Positions 41,431 to 53,140 of a DNA stretch of 64,000 nucleotides are shown here, piece after piece (the first letter of the stretch is position 1; each line of letters opens with the position of its first letter). Source of the DNA: Brachynemurus nebulosus (lineage: Eukaryota; Arthropoda; Insecta; Neuroptera; Myrmeleontidae); NCBI GenBank assembly GCA_035578155.1, contig JAPWDM010000021.1:2533001-2597000 (forward strand), written 5' to 3'. The notes beneath the pieces were generated by a model. The model was given only the letters and a program-made list of their open reading frames with translations. It was not told where the DNA came from and did not search any database. The translations under genes were made by a program, and so were the position numbers.

Positions 41431-41731
41431 ATGGTGGTGAGGATATCTATAGCAGTTACCATTGGCACCCGTGAGGGATATTTATCCCCCATTGGTGTCA
41501 AGGAGGCTAAGGGTCCCAGGGGTAGTTTACGCGCAATACAGTAATCTTCGGATTCCATTAGCCTTTGACCACCCAAGATCGGCACCGTTCCTTCTCGAGG
41601 TACCACTGTTTTCACGAAAGGTGCCGGATCTAGAGGTGTAAACCTCGATAGTTCTTTTTTTTAACCTATCTTTTTATTTCGTTTCGTTTTTATTGTTTTT
41701 GTTTTTCGTTATTTTTATTTCTTTTTGTTTC

Positions 41732-41744
41732 AGGTTTTCTTTTA
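41732..41744. repeat. 13-bp target duplication of the nested LINE, left copy
   Basis: AGGTTTTCTTTTA at 41732-41744 recurs at 44148-44160, on either side of the nested LINE. Confidence 0.85.
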
Positions 41745-41904
41745 ATAATAATATCTTTATTTGTTAAAAATCAGCGATTGTAACAATTGGTTAGTTGTAT
41801 TTACAGAACAATCATAATAATTACATCATAATTATTTACATAACAATTATAAGTTAGCAAAATAATAAACAATATACAAAATAAGAAGTTCATATTATAT
41901 GAAA

Positions 41905-41912
41905 TAAAAAAA

Positions 41913-41951
<39 letters not shown>

Positions 41952-41956
41952 ACAAA

Positions 41957-41987
<31 letters not shown>

Positions 41988-41990
41988 AAA
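41905..41990. repeat. (AAAT)n microsatellite
   Basis: About twenty tandem AAAT units with one change (AAAC near 41950), in the 3' UTR of the nested LINE. Confidence 0.95.
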
Positions 41991-42013
41991 ATTAAAATTA
42001 TCACCAACAATTT

Positions 42014-44137
42014 TCACTCGTTCAAAACAAAAGCACGTAACTGAAGTGCAGATACAGTAAAAAGATATACATCCGTCAACTGAACAGACGAAGTTACATT
42101 TAGCAGATTTGTTATATTAGTTCTTGGATCAGCAGGTGCAAGTATATATTTCTGTAAATATTTAACCCGAAGTGGTTGATATAAGGGACACTTTAATAAA
42201 AAATGGAAGATGTCGTCTTCTTCATGCAAATCACAAGTTAAGCAATTTTCGTTATAACTGAAAAAGTATTTGTGGTTGCGCAATATTAACCTGAACGAAT
42301 AGATACTGCAAGTACTTAATTGACACAAAACTTTTAATTTAAGTATGGAGCAGTTAATTTTCAGATAAGAATGCTTATTTATTTTATGTAAATCAAGATA
42401 GATTTTGCTATAATGTGATTTTTCTAGAGAATTTAAATCTTCACAATGAAGTTTTTCTCGATAAGTGTCAAGCATAATGCGTCTCAATTTTTTAATTTCA
42501 ACTACATTCTGCCCTTCCCAAATATGCAGCATTCCAATTTCTTCAAGAACATTCTTCATTAAGAAACACCAATTATTATCGACATCAGTAAAATGGGCAT
42601 AATTACCTTGAAGTAAATATTTATAGCATGTTTTTACAAGAGTATTATCCGGGAGGGAGACGACATGAATCCAGTAACTAATCATCCTTTTGAAGATTTC
42701 GTTTGCCATATGATTTCTATTAGCTTCCAATCTAACCATAAAGTTGGGTGTGTTCCTGGATAAAGATAGAATCGATTTGAAGAATTTAATTTGTACCGAC
42801 TCAACTTTGTCCTTGTAATTAATTGCCCAAAATTGGGAACCATAAAATAATGTAGAATGGCAAAGGCTTTCAAAAAGTTTTACTTTTGTATCCCAGCAAT
42901 TAGATTTCATTTCCGCAAGAATACTACGAACTCGGCCGCTGGCCATATTTGCTTTTTTAATAAAATTTAAGGTTGCCTGTAAGAACTTGCAATTGGAAGA
43001 AAATGTCACACCAAGGTAAGAGTAATGGTTGGTTACTTCTATAATTTGGTCATCATATTTAAAAATTGGTATCTTTCTACATTTTGATGAGTTTCTGAAT
43101 ACAACAATTTTTGTTTTTCGTACGTTAACGACTAATTTATTACTGTCACAATGTGCCTTTAAACAGTTAAGTTTAGCCTGGATATCAAATGGAGTGTAGC
43201 CAAATATAACCATGTCATCGGCGTAAGATAAGAGTAGTACATCTGTGCCGCTCCCCACGTTGAAGCCACTAAAACCTTGAGATCTAAAATACTCTTCTAA
43301 ATCCGCTAAAAAGATGTTGAAAAGAAGGGGCGATAACGATTCACCCTGAAGTATACCAGCATTGATTTTGATTGGATTTGATAGTAAAGCATCTAATCTT
43401 ATACGTGTGTACGCTTGTTCATACAGGTTACGAATTACTCGTACAGATTTTCCATAAATTCCAAAGTGATTCATTTTTTCCCACATTACTTCATGGACTA
43501 AGGAATCAAATGCCTTTTTTAAATCTACGAAAATTGTGTATACGTAGTTACTTTTTGATCGACATTGCGACGATAGGATTGTGTTCAATATGAAAATATT
43601 ATCCATTGTCGAACGTCCCTCACGAAAACCATATTGCGATTCAGGGATTAAATTCATGTCTTCAACCAGATTTTTAAGACGAATGTTTAGGATGTTCGTG
43701 AATAATTTTAAAATTGTATTGGCCAGTGCGATCGGACGATAATTCTCTGTTTTCGCTACATCACCATTCTTATGGATTAATATTGTATGGATTTCACACC
43801 ACTTCTTGGGGATAATTTCAGTATTTATAATTTGATTGTATAGGTTAGCTAAATAATGGAGCCAATTCGACGGAAGGTTTTTAAAGTACTCATAGGTTAT
43901 GCCGTCGGAACCGGGTGTCTTGCTGTTTTTGGATTTAGAAATAACCAAGGAAAGTTCTTCTAAAGTGATATTCTCATCAAGGTATGGATGGCAGGTAGTG
44001 AAGAGGGGTCTAGGAGGAGAATTAATTACCTCTTGATACAAATTACTAAAATATAACTCAGCCTGAGTAATCCCTAGCGAAGTTTTCTGTCTTGGTTTAC
44101 GTCTGTACGAGTTTGTAATTTTCCAGAATTGATTCAT
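42014..44137 (-). CDS. LINE reverse transcriptase, open over 707 codons
   Basis: An uninterrupted frame from the 5' junction of the truncated LINE to its stop at 42014. RT motifs in order: KTPGSDGITYEYFKNLP, YRPIALANTILKLF, IFVDLKKAFDSLVHEVMW, GILQGESLSPLLFNIFLADL, the catalytic LSYADDMVIFG and YLGVTFSS. A C-terminal Cys/His motif follows (CLTCDLHEEDDIFHFLLKC). No RNase H is seen. The absence of stops over 2.1 kb indicates a recent insertion. The first methionine lies close to the truncation point, so the true N-terminus (endonuclease) is missing; this copy is not autonomous. Confidence 0.85.
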   Translation of the reverse strand: MNQFWKITNSYRRKPRQKTSLGITQAELYFSNLYQEVINSPPRPLFTTCHPYLDENITLEELSLVISKSKNSKTPGSDGITYEYFKNLPSNWLHYLANLYNQIINTEIIPKKWCEIHTILIHKNGDVAKTENYRPIALANTILKLFTNILNIRLKNLVEDMNLIPESQYGFREGRSTMDNIFILNTILSSQCRSKSNYVYTIFVDLKKAFDSLVHEVMWEKMNHFGIYGKSVRVIRNLYEQAYTRIRLDALLSNPIKINAGILQGESLSPLLFNIFLADLEEYFRSQGFSGFNVGSGTDVLLLSYADDMVIFGYTPFDIQAKLNCLKAHCDSNKLVVNVRKTKIVVFRNSSKCRKIPIFKYDDQIIEVTNHYSYLGVTFSSNCKFLQATLNFIKKANMASGRVRSILAEMKSNCWDTKVKLFESLCHSTLFYGSQFWAINYKDKVESVQIKFFKSILSLSRNTPNFMVRLEANRNHMANEIFKRMISYWIHVVSLPDNTLVKTCYKYLLQGNYAHFTDVDNNWCFLMKNVLEEIGMLHIWEGQNVVEIKKLRRIMLDTYREKLHCEDLNSLEKSHYSKIYLDLHKINKHSYLKINCSILKLKVLCQLSTCSIYSFRLILRNHKYFFSYNENCLTCDLHEEDDIFHFLLKCPLYQPLRVKYLQKYILAPADPRTNITNLLNVTSSVQLTDVYLFTVSALQLRAFVLNE

Positions 44138-44147
44138 ATTCTCTGTA

Positions 44148-44160
44148 AGGTTTTCTTTTA
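44148..44160. repeat. 13-bp target duplication of the nested LINE, right copy
   Basis: AGGTTTTCTTTTA, identical to 41732-41744. Confidence 0.85.
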
Positions 44161-44558
44161 TCTTTTGTTTCTTTCTTGTTTTTGGTTTTGTTTTGTTTTC
44201 ATTCTTCTTTGTTGTTCCAACTTCAAGTCATCTTCGAGACCCACACTAGCTCGTGTGTGGCTTAGCGGCGTTGTTTGAAAAAGGGGATCCTGGTGACTGA
44301 GGGAAGCCGTACTTGCGAGTACGGTGGAACGACACTTCACTTTGGCCCTGGCTTCAAGCATAAACCGTGGCTGCGGTTATGCACCGGTCGCAGTAAATTC
44401 GTGCGCCCCGGGGTCGTGCGTGTCACTGGGGCAATGGGCTTGTCCCTAGGGTCCCTCATTCCCGTATCGCTGGCATGGAAGTCCGTGGCCCTCCAGCTGG
44501 CGTTATGAGGCTCCGTGGAGGGTGGGGAGCGGGGTGAGGGTTTTCTTGTGTTACGTGT

Positions 44559-46053
44559 ATGGGTGAAGAAAATAATATTAAAAAGGGCGAGTCCGGATCC
44601 TCCAAACCGGACGTGAACCAAGCTCCGCCGCCGTCATCTGGCGTGAGCAAAAGTAGCGAGGCTGGCCCCGCTACCGCGTCTGCCGACCCGCTCCGCAATC
44701 CAGTGGAGCGAGTACACAAACGAAAGGAGTAACTCTCCCCCCAAAAAAGGGAATCGTCATGGGTGTCAAATGCTATTTAATGCCCCAAGAATAGAAGTTG
44801 CTAGTTTTGTAAGGTATATTGTTGTAAAGCTTACGGAAGGAGACTTCAGTAAAATGAGTCCCTTCCAGCTGGCTAAACGTGTCAACGAGTATATTGGGCA
44901 TGTTAAGAATGCTAAACTATCGGGCAAAGGGTTGCTCATGGAGGCATTCTCAGCGGCACAATCGGAGAAATTACTGAACCTTAAGAGTCTTGGACAGTAT
45001 GCGGTGGAGGTGAGCCCCCATGGAGTATTGAATTACTCCCGGGGCGTGATTATGCATCCTTCACTAGCGTACAGCGACTTTGAATAGATAGTGTCGGAGA
45101 TGTCTCCACAAGGGGTTATAGAAGTAAAGAGGCTTAAATTTAATAGGGGGAACAAATATCCAAATTCCCCCCTGATTTTGTTGAACTTTAACAAGACCAC
45201 ATTACCAAAGGAAGTGGTCTTGGGCCTCTTTGAGAAAATCGACGCTCGTCTATATATTCCGGCACCAATGCGCTGCTACAGGTGCCAGAGATATGGACAC
45301 GTATCTCAGAAATGTAGTGGCGAGCAGCAGATTTGCGTTCGTGGAAGGCTGTTACACGAGGGAAGACAGTATGACGAGCCTATAAAGTGCATTAATTGCG
45401 GGGGCAATCACTCGGCCAAGTCAAGGAATTGCCCCATATTTAAACAAGAGTCAGCCATTCAAGAGCTGAGAGCCCTGGAACGATTATCCTATTCAGAGGC
45501 ACGGCGAAAACTGCTTGGCAGTACGCCTCGTCGCTCCGCCTTGGATGGCTACGCCACGTCGCTGCGCCTTGGTGAGAAACTATGAGATAAATGCAGATAA
45601 CAATGGAGAAAATACAAGAAAATGTCATGTGCTCAGGGAGTGTAGCTAGCTCTACCCCCACAACAGCCGCTATTGTGCCAGTCAGGGCCCCTGAGGCCAA
45701 AAGGGTCTCCCAAGAAGACTTCACCGAAAAAATCATCCCCGGAGAGAAGACGTCATAGCGAGGGGGAAAAGGACGTGGCCAAATCCCGGTCCCCCAAAAA
45801 GGGACCTGCCACCTCATAACCGGAGGCCGAATTCATTCCGCCCCCTCAACTGACGGCTCCGCTACCACCGCGGCCGTCCAGACAGGGCACGCCAACACGC
45901 CCGGTCACCCCCCTTCCGAGTCGCTCTACAACAACCCAAGTGAGCGACTCGGACATGTCGACGGCGTCGGTTCGGACGGGTGTTAAACGCCCAACGTCCG
46001 ACGCCTATACAAATATCTCGGCCACGGAGTCGGATAACTCCGATGACAAGTAA
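44559..46053 (+). pseudogene. I-element ORF1 (Gag) with zinc knuckles, broken
   Basis: ATG 44559 begins a Ser/Pro-rich N-terminus that ends at a stop near 44730. In another frame the Gag core is open 44770-45087, stops at a TAG, and continues in the same frame 45091-45585. The core has VKLTEGDFSKMSPFQLAKRV; two knuckles follow, CYRCQRYGHVSQKC and CINCGGNHSAKSRNC. A Ser/Pro/Arg-rich tail is readable in shifting frames to a stop at 46051-46053. Role in the family: RNA-binding particle protein. At least two frameshifts and two stops are present. Confidence 0.8.
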
Positions 46054-46135
46054 CAAAAAAGAAAAACGGCTGGCCCAAGGGCAAACGTAGGAAGTAGCCA
46101 CACTTCCTAGGGAGCAACCCTACGTAGTAGCAAAA

Positions 46136-48211
46136 ATGGCGATTATTCAATGGAACTGTAATGGTGTAAAACATTATTACTGTGAATTGCAGATACTTCT
46201 GGCTGAGCACACGCCCATGTGCGTGTGCTTACAAGAAACACACTTAAAGCCGGCGGAACAATTTTCAATAAGAAACTATCACATCCGCCGGCAAAATGTA
46301 CAGCCAGACATCCGGGCGAGGGGGGGGGGGTGTTGCCATCATGATTAAAGATGGCGTCCCATTCCGGGACTATCCATTAAACACTCCCCTACAAGCTATT
46401 GCAATACAAATAGTAAAACCGCCACAGTTCACAGTATGCTCGGTCTATTTACCAGACTTCGACTGGAATGTCGAGTCCCTGACCGAGCTTACATTACAGT
46501 TATCACGTCCATTTTTGTTACTAGGAGATTTTAATGCTCACAGCCCTATGTGGGGCTGTAGCACAAGAGACGCCCGTGGAAGACTTATAGAACAGTTTCT
46601 AGATGAGTCTGAAGCGGTCCTGTTAAATACCGGTCAAATCCTGTCAAATCATTAACGCAAGAACCGGTGAGTTGTCGGCTATCGACTTTTCACTCTGCTC
46701 ACCGGCCATGGCGCACCGCTATGAGTGGACGGACGCTGGCATCAAACTCAGACACGTAGCGATCATATACCCATTATTTTGAACAGTACCACGCCGATGA
46801 CTTCACATTCGTCTTCGCCGAGATGGCGTCTCCGTCAAGCTGACTGGGACATGTACGTCGGTTCATTCCATGCACCCGAGCTGACTGGAGACGTAGAAGA
46901 TGATGTGGCGCAAATGTCCTCCATTGTCATTCAAGCAGCATACAAGAGTATTCCAAAGTCTTCCAGCATTCTACCTAAAGGACGTGTACCATGGTGGAAT
47001 GAAGTCGTGAGTGTAGCAGTTGCAGAGAAAAAGCGGGCGTACAACGAACTCAGACGTCATCCCACGCAGGAAAATGTGATAGCCTATAAGCGTGCTCAAG
47101 CACGTTGTAAAAGAACAATAAAAGAGCAAAAGAGGCTATCATGGGAGCAATATGTTTGGGCCATTAATACCTCCCCTGCAACTTCGGAGGTATGGAGAAG
47201 AGTGAGGGCCATTACTGGGAAATCCTCCCGTTCACCAATGCCCTCCCTTCTCGTCGTCGACGGTCGGAACATCACTGAACGCGCAGAAATAGCTAATTGC
47301 TTAGCTAAGCACTTTGAGCGCGTCAGTAGCTCCCAGAATTATGACCCGGACTTCCTGCGGATCAAGATCGAACACTAACAAAATGATCTTGATTTTTTCT
47401 CGGATGAATCCCTCCAGTATAACCAACCGTTTTCTATGCAAGAATTACTGGAGGCGGTTCGGGGATTTGGGAACACATCCCCTGGACCTGATGAGATCCC
47501 CTACGCCATAATCCGGTACCTGCGGAATTATTTGCGATTTTGCAAGCCCTGCGGTTCTGTCAAACATCCGATGACAGCGCATTCCTCATTTGCTCCGACT
47601 CGTTGAGCGCGTTGCAAGCGATCTGTCACTCTCATACCATCGATCCACTTGTGCAGAACATCTTAACGTATCTCTACATGCTCCGCCAAAAGTCTATCAC
47701 CTTCTTTTGGATTCCCGGACATGTAGGGATACCTGGCAATGAACTCGCCGACCGGGTAGCACGTCATGCAGCCGAAGCCGGCGAGTCACAGGACATTGCC
47801 ATACGCCTAGAGGATCTGAGAGTGTGCATTAGATCCGCGATCGAACATAAATGGCAACGTGAGTGGAACAACCTCACGGCAAAGCTCAGACAGGTGAAAC
47901 CTGAGGTCCGAAGAACTCCGGCACCTGTAAATCTGAGCCGGCGGGAAAGTGTGGCCCTGACGCGTTTGCGCTTGGGCCACACGGCGTTAATACATCGTCA
48001 TCTTCTCGCCGGTGAGGATCAGCCAAGGTGCGCCGCCTGCGAGACGGCGCTGACCGTGAGGCATATAGTTGAGGAATGTGTAGCCCTTGAGCCATTGCGC
48101 AAAAGACTGCAGCTCCCAGATAGTGTAGCCGAAGCTTTATCTTACGATGCTGCCTCTGAAAGAAAGATGCTTGAATTTCTCAGAAATTCGCATCTTCTTC
48201 AGAGGCTTTAG
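46136..48211 (+). pseudogene. I-element ORF2: endonuclease and RNase H remain, RT deleted
   Basis: The endonuclease starts MAIIQWNCNGVKHYY and CLQETHL (46136), shifts frame at a G-run (46320-46331), and continues with LLGDFNAHSPMWGC and, after another break near 46660, RSDHIPII. A stop at 47376 is followed in frame by SPGPDEIPYAIIRYL, the very start of the RT. At about 47520 the sequence jumps to the RNase H domain: no RT motif (no FxDxxxAFD, no PQG, no ADD) is present. RNase H is intact: LICSDSLSALQAI, FFWIPGHVGIPGNELADRVA. A C-terminal CAACETALTVRHIVEEC knuckle follows. The deletion probably removed more than 1 kb. Confidence 0.85.
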
Positions 48212-49399
48212 GAGCATACCATCTCTGATTTTACAAGTCGTCTCTTGATTCTGCCCCGATATTTTAAAATTTCAGCTTTGTTTTAATCTTTATGTTTAAA
48301 ATGATTTGTGTTCGTCTTATATATTAACAATTCCAGCTAGTCTGGCAGGGTACTTTTAGTCTTTCGTTATTCACCGAGGGCCTTTTACAGCCGAGGTGGT
48401 ACATCATTTGTTTCATTTTATCTGTGATACTTTGTTATGCCGCTGTAGGCCTGTTGTTATGGCTCTACAGCGGTATTGTTTTAACTCCTTATTGGCCTGT
48501 GGCCTCCCAGTGACGTAATAAGTATTGTCTGTGATATCTTTCTGTGATAGTTCTCTGTGATATTCATTTCTGTGTATTGTCTAGTCAGGTTCCTCCACTC
48601 CGAGGCCCTTTACACCTCGGAGGGTGTCCCAGCGATGGCCTCCAGGCCTTGGTGACCGGACGCTCTGTCTAGTACTTATCGTACCGTCACCAAGGACTGT
48701 CCGCTCTTTTTAAGCTCTGGGATGGCTGGGCTCATCGTTGGATTTTATATGTGTATGTTTGTCCGTTGTCTAGTGCATTTATGTGTCCCTGTCTTTACGT
48801 GTTGTTTTTATTCTTATCGTGTTTGACGGCGCATGCTCTTAGTTGGCGATGCCGCCGGGTGCTGCTGACCGCGCCACCCACCGGTAGCAGTACCCCAATT
48901 TTAATTTTTAAAAAAAAGTAATAATAATAATCATAAACTTGATTCAAGCCAACCATTTACACAGTTATAGAATGCGTTAATTTTACATGCGAATGATTAC
49001 ATAAAATCTATTACATTGTAATTATTTTGTTGAAGCAAAATACTTTCTAGCTGGATCTTGAATTTAGAAACCGGCAAGTTTTTAAGATTATTTGGTAGTT
49101 TGTTGTACAATTTCAAACAAGAATTTAGTGGCCCTTTAAAAGCCTTGTTTAGCTGATATGCGCACTATACATAATTTTTTTTATTTCTAGTTTCATACTT
49201 GTGTTTGCTAATGTTCGAATCAAATAGCACAGAGAATTATTTAACCAATACACAGGATTCTAGTATATATAGATCATACAAAGTCAAAATATTAAATTGC
49301 TGAAAAAGATTTTTGCATGATATTCTTTGTCCAATTCTACATATGGCACGCAATGCTCTTTTCTGAATTCTGAACACTTTGGATGCATTACTCGAGTTA

Positions 49400-50595
49400 C
49401 CCTATAATACAGTTCCATAGCGCAGCACAGATTCGATGTATGCGTGGTAGATACAGAGAAGCACTTTAGTGGAAACTGTCTCATATAATCTACGTATTAA
49501 AAATATGTATTTATTAATTTTATTGTTAATATTGTCAATGTGATATTTCCAGTTAAGGCTTTCGTCAATCTGAATTAGTGGAAACAGTGAAATTTTTAGG
49601 ATTACAATGTTACCTATGTGGGCTATGTTTAAAACTCTAAAATTCTCTCTGTCCGTAAATTTTATATATTGTGTTTTATCGATATTTAATTTTAGGCTAT
49701 TTTCCTCAAACCATTTACTCTACCATCTCCATTATTTGTTCTGAAATTAGAGTTTTAATATTCTTACCGTTAAGAATAACAGCAGTATCGTCGGCAAATA
49801 ATGTTACATTACTTATGCTTGGTATATTTGTTAAATCATTAATGTATAAAAGGAATAGTAGTGGTCCTAGTCCTTGTGGTACGCCTCTGGTTACAGGCCT
49901 CGTATTCGAATGGGTGTTCAGCCGCTCATTATTTTTCAGATCGGTTAGTCCGACTGTTTGATAGCGATCTGTTAAGTAGGATTTAATTAATCTGTGTGGT
50001 ATACCCCTAATACCATTTTGATATAATTTTTCTAACAGGATATCTATATGGACGCAACTAAAAGCTTTTGTTAAATTGAGAAGAGCTAGAACAGAGTGGT
50101 TACCTTGGTTCCAGTTGTCTAGGATGGCGTTTACGGTTTTAAAAAGTGCTAAGTTTGTAGACCTTTTTCGATTGAAACTGTACTGGCAATCTGTTAAAAT
50201 TTTAGTTTTTGAATAAAATTAAAAAGTATGTTGTAAATAATTTTCTCAAATATTTTTGAAAATACTGATAATAATGCAACCGGACGGTAATTGCTCGGAT
50301 TACTTTTATCGCCTTTCTGAAAAATTGGCTTTATTATAGATCGCTTTAACAAATCCGGAAAGCAACCATTTGCTAAACACAGATTAACTACATAACACAA
50401 CGGTGCTGCTATATACGATGCACATTTTTTTATAACATGAACAGGGATTTGATCCCATCCTGTAGACTTTTTGTTTTTGAGTTGAATGATTACGCTGTAA
50501 ATTTCTAATTGATCACTCGGATAAAGGAACCTAGTTTCATGATTTATAATGTTTGTTTTCAAAGTGGGGTCTTTTATATTTAAGGTCTGTACCAC
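49400..50595 (-). pseudogene. Reverse transcriptase relic of the CR1/Jockey-like LINE
   Basis: The first part is open (50595-50194): KKSTGWDQIPVHVIKK and SNPSNYRPVALLSVFSKIFE are RT motifs 1-2. Downstream, in broken frames, VTRGVPQGLGPLLFLLYIND (near 49900-49850; two residues short of the usual PQGSxLGP) and LFADDTAV (near 49790) can be read. The frame changes near 50190 and again after the catalytic region. The plus-strand frame at 49671-49961 is the antisense of this domain. Confidence 0.75.
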
Positions 50596-51149
50596 GTCTA
50601 CGAAATAGTCGTTAAATAAATTAGCTTGATCTTTTGTATTCGATACTAATTCCCCGTTACTATCTAATAACTCTAAAACTACGTCAGTAGCCTTCTTGTT
50701 GATTTGTACGTTACTATTTATTATGTTCCAAATGATCTTAGTTTTATTGTCAGCAGTCGCTATTTTACTGTTATAATAGTTTTTCTTTGATTCATTTTTT
50801 ACTTTTTTAACCTATTTCTAATTTGCCTATACTGTTTTGCAAGCTCTTCCGTGTCAAAACCATCGCGCCTTAGATTATTCATTCGAGTATACAAGTTATG
50901 TTTCTGAGCACTAATATTTTTTATTTCACTATTGATCCATATTTTTTTATTTGATTGTTTGTTGAAATTGATTTTTTTGACCGGAAAGGCCACGTCAAAG
51001 TAGTAATTAAAAATATTTTGAAAGTTGTTGTAACTTTCATTTACGTCATTACTAGTGCAAATTTTATCCCAGTTTTCACTGTTCATCAACATACAAAAAT
51101 TAAAGTGTTCAACGTCAATGTATGTTCTTACGTACTTGCGAATTTTTAT

Positions 51150-51700
51150 TTTGTTGCTTTCTTTTCAACAATGGTCAAAAGATAACACATTGGCGTAATG
51201 ATCTGACAGTTGACAATCAACGTTGTAAGATGTAAACAAATTATGTTTATCAACATTTGTAATAATATTATCTATTAGTGTTTGCACTCATTCTTGTAGC
51301 TTGCATAACAGTACTTGTTAAATTAAAAGACACAAATAGTTCGTTAATTGGTTTAGTTTTAGAATCAGACACAGCTAAAAAGTTTGTATTAAAATCACCA
51401 GCTATCAAAACTTTATAATTAAATGAGGTTATTATGGTTAATAATTGCTCAAATTGTTTTAAAAATATTTTATAATCTCCATCGGGTGATCGGTAAACAC
51501 TTGTTATTATTAGTTTCAGATTGTTACATTTTATAATACAGCAGGATTTTCATATTGAGTAAAAAATTCAACTTCTTCAATTTTATTCTTTAAACTCTGT
51601 ATATTTAAGTGAACTAATTTCAATGTTTTAATATTTTTGAGTGAGTTACGTATTAGAGAAGCTTCCTGGTGACTTTTTGACTGATTTGGGTCATTAGACA
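51150..51700 (-). pseudogene. Endonuclease relic of the CR1/Jockey-like LINE
   Basis: It begins with LKLVHLNIQSLKNKIEEVEF, the APE-type endonuclease start, within a minus frame that stops near 51531. The remainder is unreadable without several frame changes, although a TTLIVNCQIIT stretch near 51215 may represent the SDH region. Not functional. Confidence 0.6.
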
Positions 51701-51769
51701 TGTGGTGAGCTTCTATATAACCAGTGTCCCCTTTTAAGTGATGCTGGCCTTCGTGATTTTCTTTCACGA

Positions 51770-52711
51770 AAAAAGTTATAAGGCCAGACGACAACATTCC
51801 AAGGTCATAGTTCTTCATTCAGTACGGAGTCATAGACATCATCCAGTACACCAACTTTGAAAGCAGAAATATCAGTAGATTTAATGGAAAGTTTTTCGCA
51901 CTCACAATCTGCAATGTTGATATCTTTTAAATAATCTAACAAATCTTTTTCAGTTGTATCCGGTGTTAATCTAGATACAAATAGCCACTTTCTTTGTTTA
52001 ATTGCAGTAATGGTAGTGTTAGTTTTTTACTTCGAAAACCTCTTCGAGGTTTAACTGTTGTAAAACCATGTTCGATATCACTTGCTTCATTTTTATCTTC
52101 GATGGGATTTTTTGGTATGTTTTGATTACCAGTGATTTCATTATCAGTTGTAGTTTTTAGTGGTTTCTCAGTTTCACTATTGTCAACATTATCAATTGTT
52201 TTGACAGCTGATTTTGTTGATCTGGTCTGTGGGCGCCCTCTATGATCATTCGCTTTAACAACAGCTGATGAACTTTTAGTTTGTTTCTCAGGTACTTTAT
52301 TATTTGCAATTTCATCTTTTTTGAGATTTTCATAGTCATGAATTCTTTCATATTGTTTTGTTATTATAATTGACTGTTCTCGTATAAATTCCAAACACTT
52401 TTGCATGTTTAAATCTATTAACGGAATTTTATTCATTAATTCTTCGATGACGTTTGATTGGTCGGTCGACTGACAACAAGTTTCACGGTACCATTTTAGC
52501 TGCTCTTTATTATTTTCAATGAATTTTTTTTTTTTATATTTATTTTAGGACGCTCGACTACAATGAATTTAAGTTCACTAGCTTTGGAAAAAGTACACTC
52601 ATGATGAATGCAATTTCTACAGTTATTTTTATCACATTTTAAAATTTTATTACTATCTAAATTATTAATTTCAAGATTGCAGTTAACACACAACACTTTA
52701 TTATCCGCCAT
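51770..52711 (-). pseudogene. LINE ORF1 with a PHD-like zinc finger
   Basis: It starts at ATG 52711 with LCVNCNLEINNLDSNKILKC and CRNCIHHEC, a Cys/His pattern like the PHD fingers in ORF1 of CR1-clade LINEs. A frameshift in an A-run near 52530 leads to the next open piece (52436-51966; Lys/Ser-rich middle). A further break near 51985 leads to a C-terminal region reading in part SRLTPDTTEKDLLDYLKD, which looks like a small RNA-binding fold. Function in the family: RNA binding. Confidence 0.6.
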
Positions 52712-52735
52712 CTTGAATTATATGTGATTAATTAA

Positions 52736-53140
52736 TTATTGCACATTGCTATAAATACCTACTTCAACGATTTTAGGATTAACAAAGGTAGTTTCATATG
52801 GTGAGGAGGAAAGGGACTGTTGGGAAAAAGGCGTAGAGGATCTCGACGATTGAAGGGGAGAAGCAGAAGAAGTAACGGGTGAATTATCGGAAAAAGCTCC
52901 ATTGACGGAGTGGAGGTAAAGTAAGTATAGTTGTCCCAAAATTAAAATTTCTTCTATAGCTTTCTTGGCGTAAATTTGTTGAGTTGGGGACAACTTTCTG
53001 TACGAAGTGGCCCAACTCTCAGCAAAAACACTTGCATCATCCTTATTGTTTATTTCTTTCTTGGTCACCTGCCCCAGTGCTTCTTTCAACAGCTCATTTC
53101 TTTCTGTCATATGATGTGTCACCCTATTTTTTATCACCAA
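52736..53140 (-). pseudogene. 3' exon of a MADF/BESS-type protein
   Basis: A minus-strand frame with the BESS motif FAESWATSYRKLSPTQQIYA followed by KKAIEEILILGQL, then a Ser/Pro-rich tail and a stop at 52736. BESS motifs mediate protein-protein contacts in insect DNA-binding proteins such as Adf-1 relatives. A first methionine is not needed because it is an internal exon; the acceptor is probably one of the AG sites around 53150-53175. It pairs with the MADF exon at 55283-55674. The CR1-like LINE abuts its end. Confidence 0.6.

Larger units (their letters stand above)
41745..44147 (-). mobile_element. 5'-truncated LINE nested in the I element's 5' UTR
   Basis: A 2.4-kb insertion on the minus strand bounded by a 13-bp target duplication. 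It consists of a reverse transcriptase ORF and a 3' UTR that contains an AAAT microsatellite (41905-41990) and ends in TTATTATT. There is no endonuclease, so the 5' end is truncated. The clade is uncertain; the RT looks closest to the I/Nimb/Outcast side of the LINE tree. Confidence 0.85.
41431..48930 (+). mobile_element. I-clade LINE, nearly full length, RT deleted, interrupted by another LINE
   Basis: It starts right after the (TAA)n tail of the preceding copy and ends in its own (TAA)n tail (48918-48930). Order: 5' UTR (41431-44558, including the 2.4-kb nested LINE), ORF1/Gag, ORF2 with endonuclease and RNase H, and a 3' UTR with hairpins. RNase H plus a TAA tail identifies the I clade. 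ORFs contain several frameshifts and stops, and the reverse transcriptase is missing. The DNA is visibly more GC-rich than the surroundings. Confidence 0.85.
48931..52730 (-). mobile_element. Decayed CR1/Jockey-like LINE
   Basis: Minus strand, starting about 52730 and ending at ATTATTATTA next to the I element tail. It contains ORF1 with a PHD-like finger (52711-51770 region), a badly broken endonuclease (51700-51150; LKLVHLNIQSLKNKIEEV), a linker frame (51092-50799) and a broken reverse transcriptase (50595-49400). There are many frameshifts and stops, so the copy is old. Target duplication not determined. Confidence 0.75.

Noticed and set aside
41801..42010. Minus-strand frame of repeated hydrophobic residues
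   Set aside because: It is a translation of the (AAAT)n microsatellite.
45862..46210. Minus-strand frames over the I-element ORF1/ORF2 junction
   Set aside because: They are antisense to GC-rich Gag tail and endonuclease start sequence.
49671..49961. 96-codon plus-strand frame as a gene
   Set aside because: It is the antisense of the minus-strand RT motif region containing FADD.
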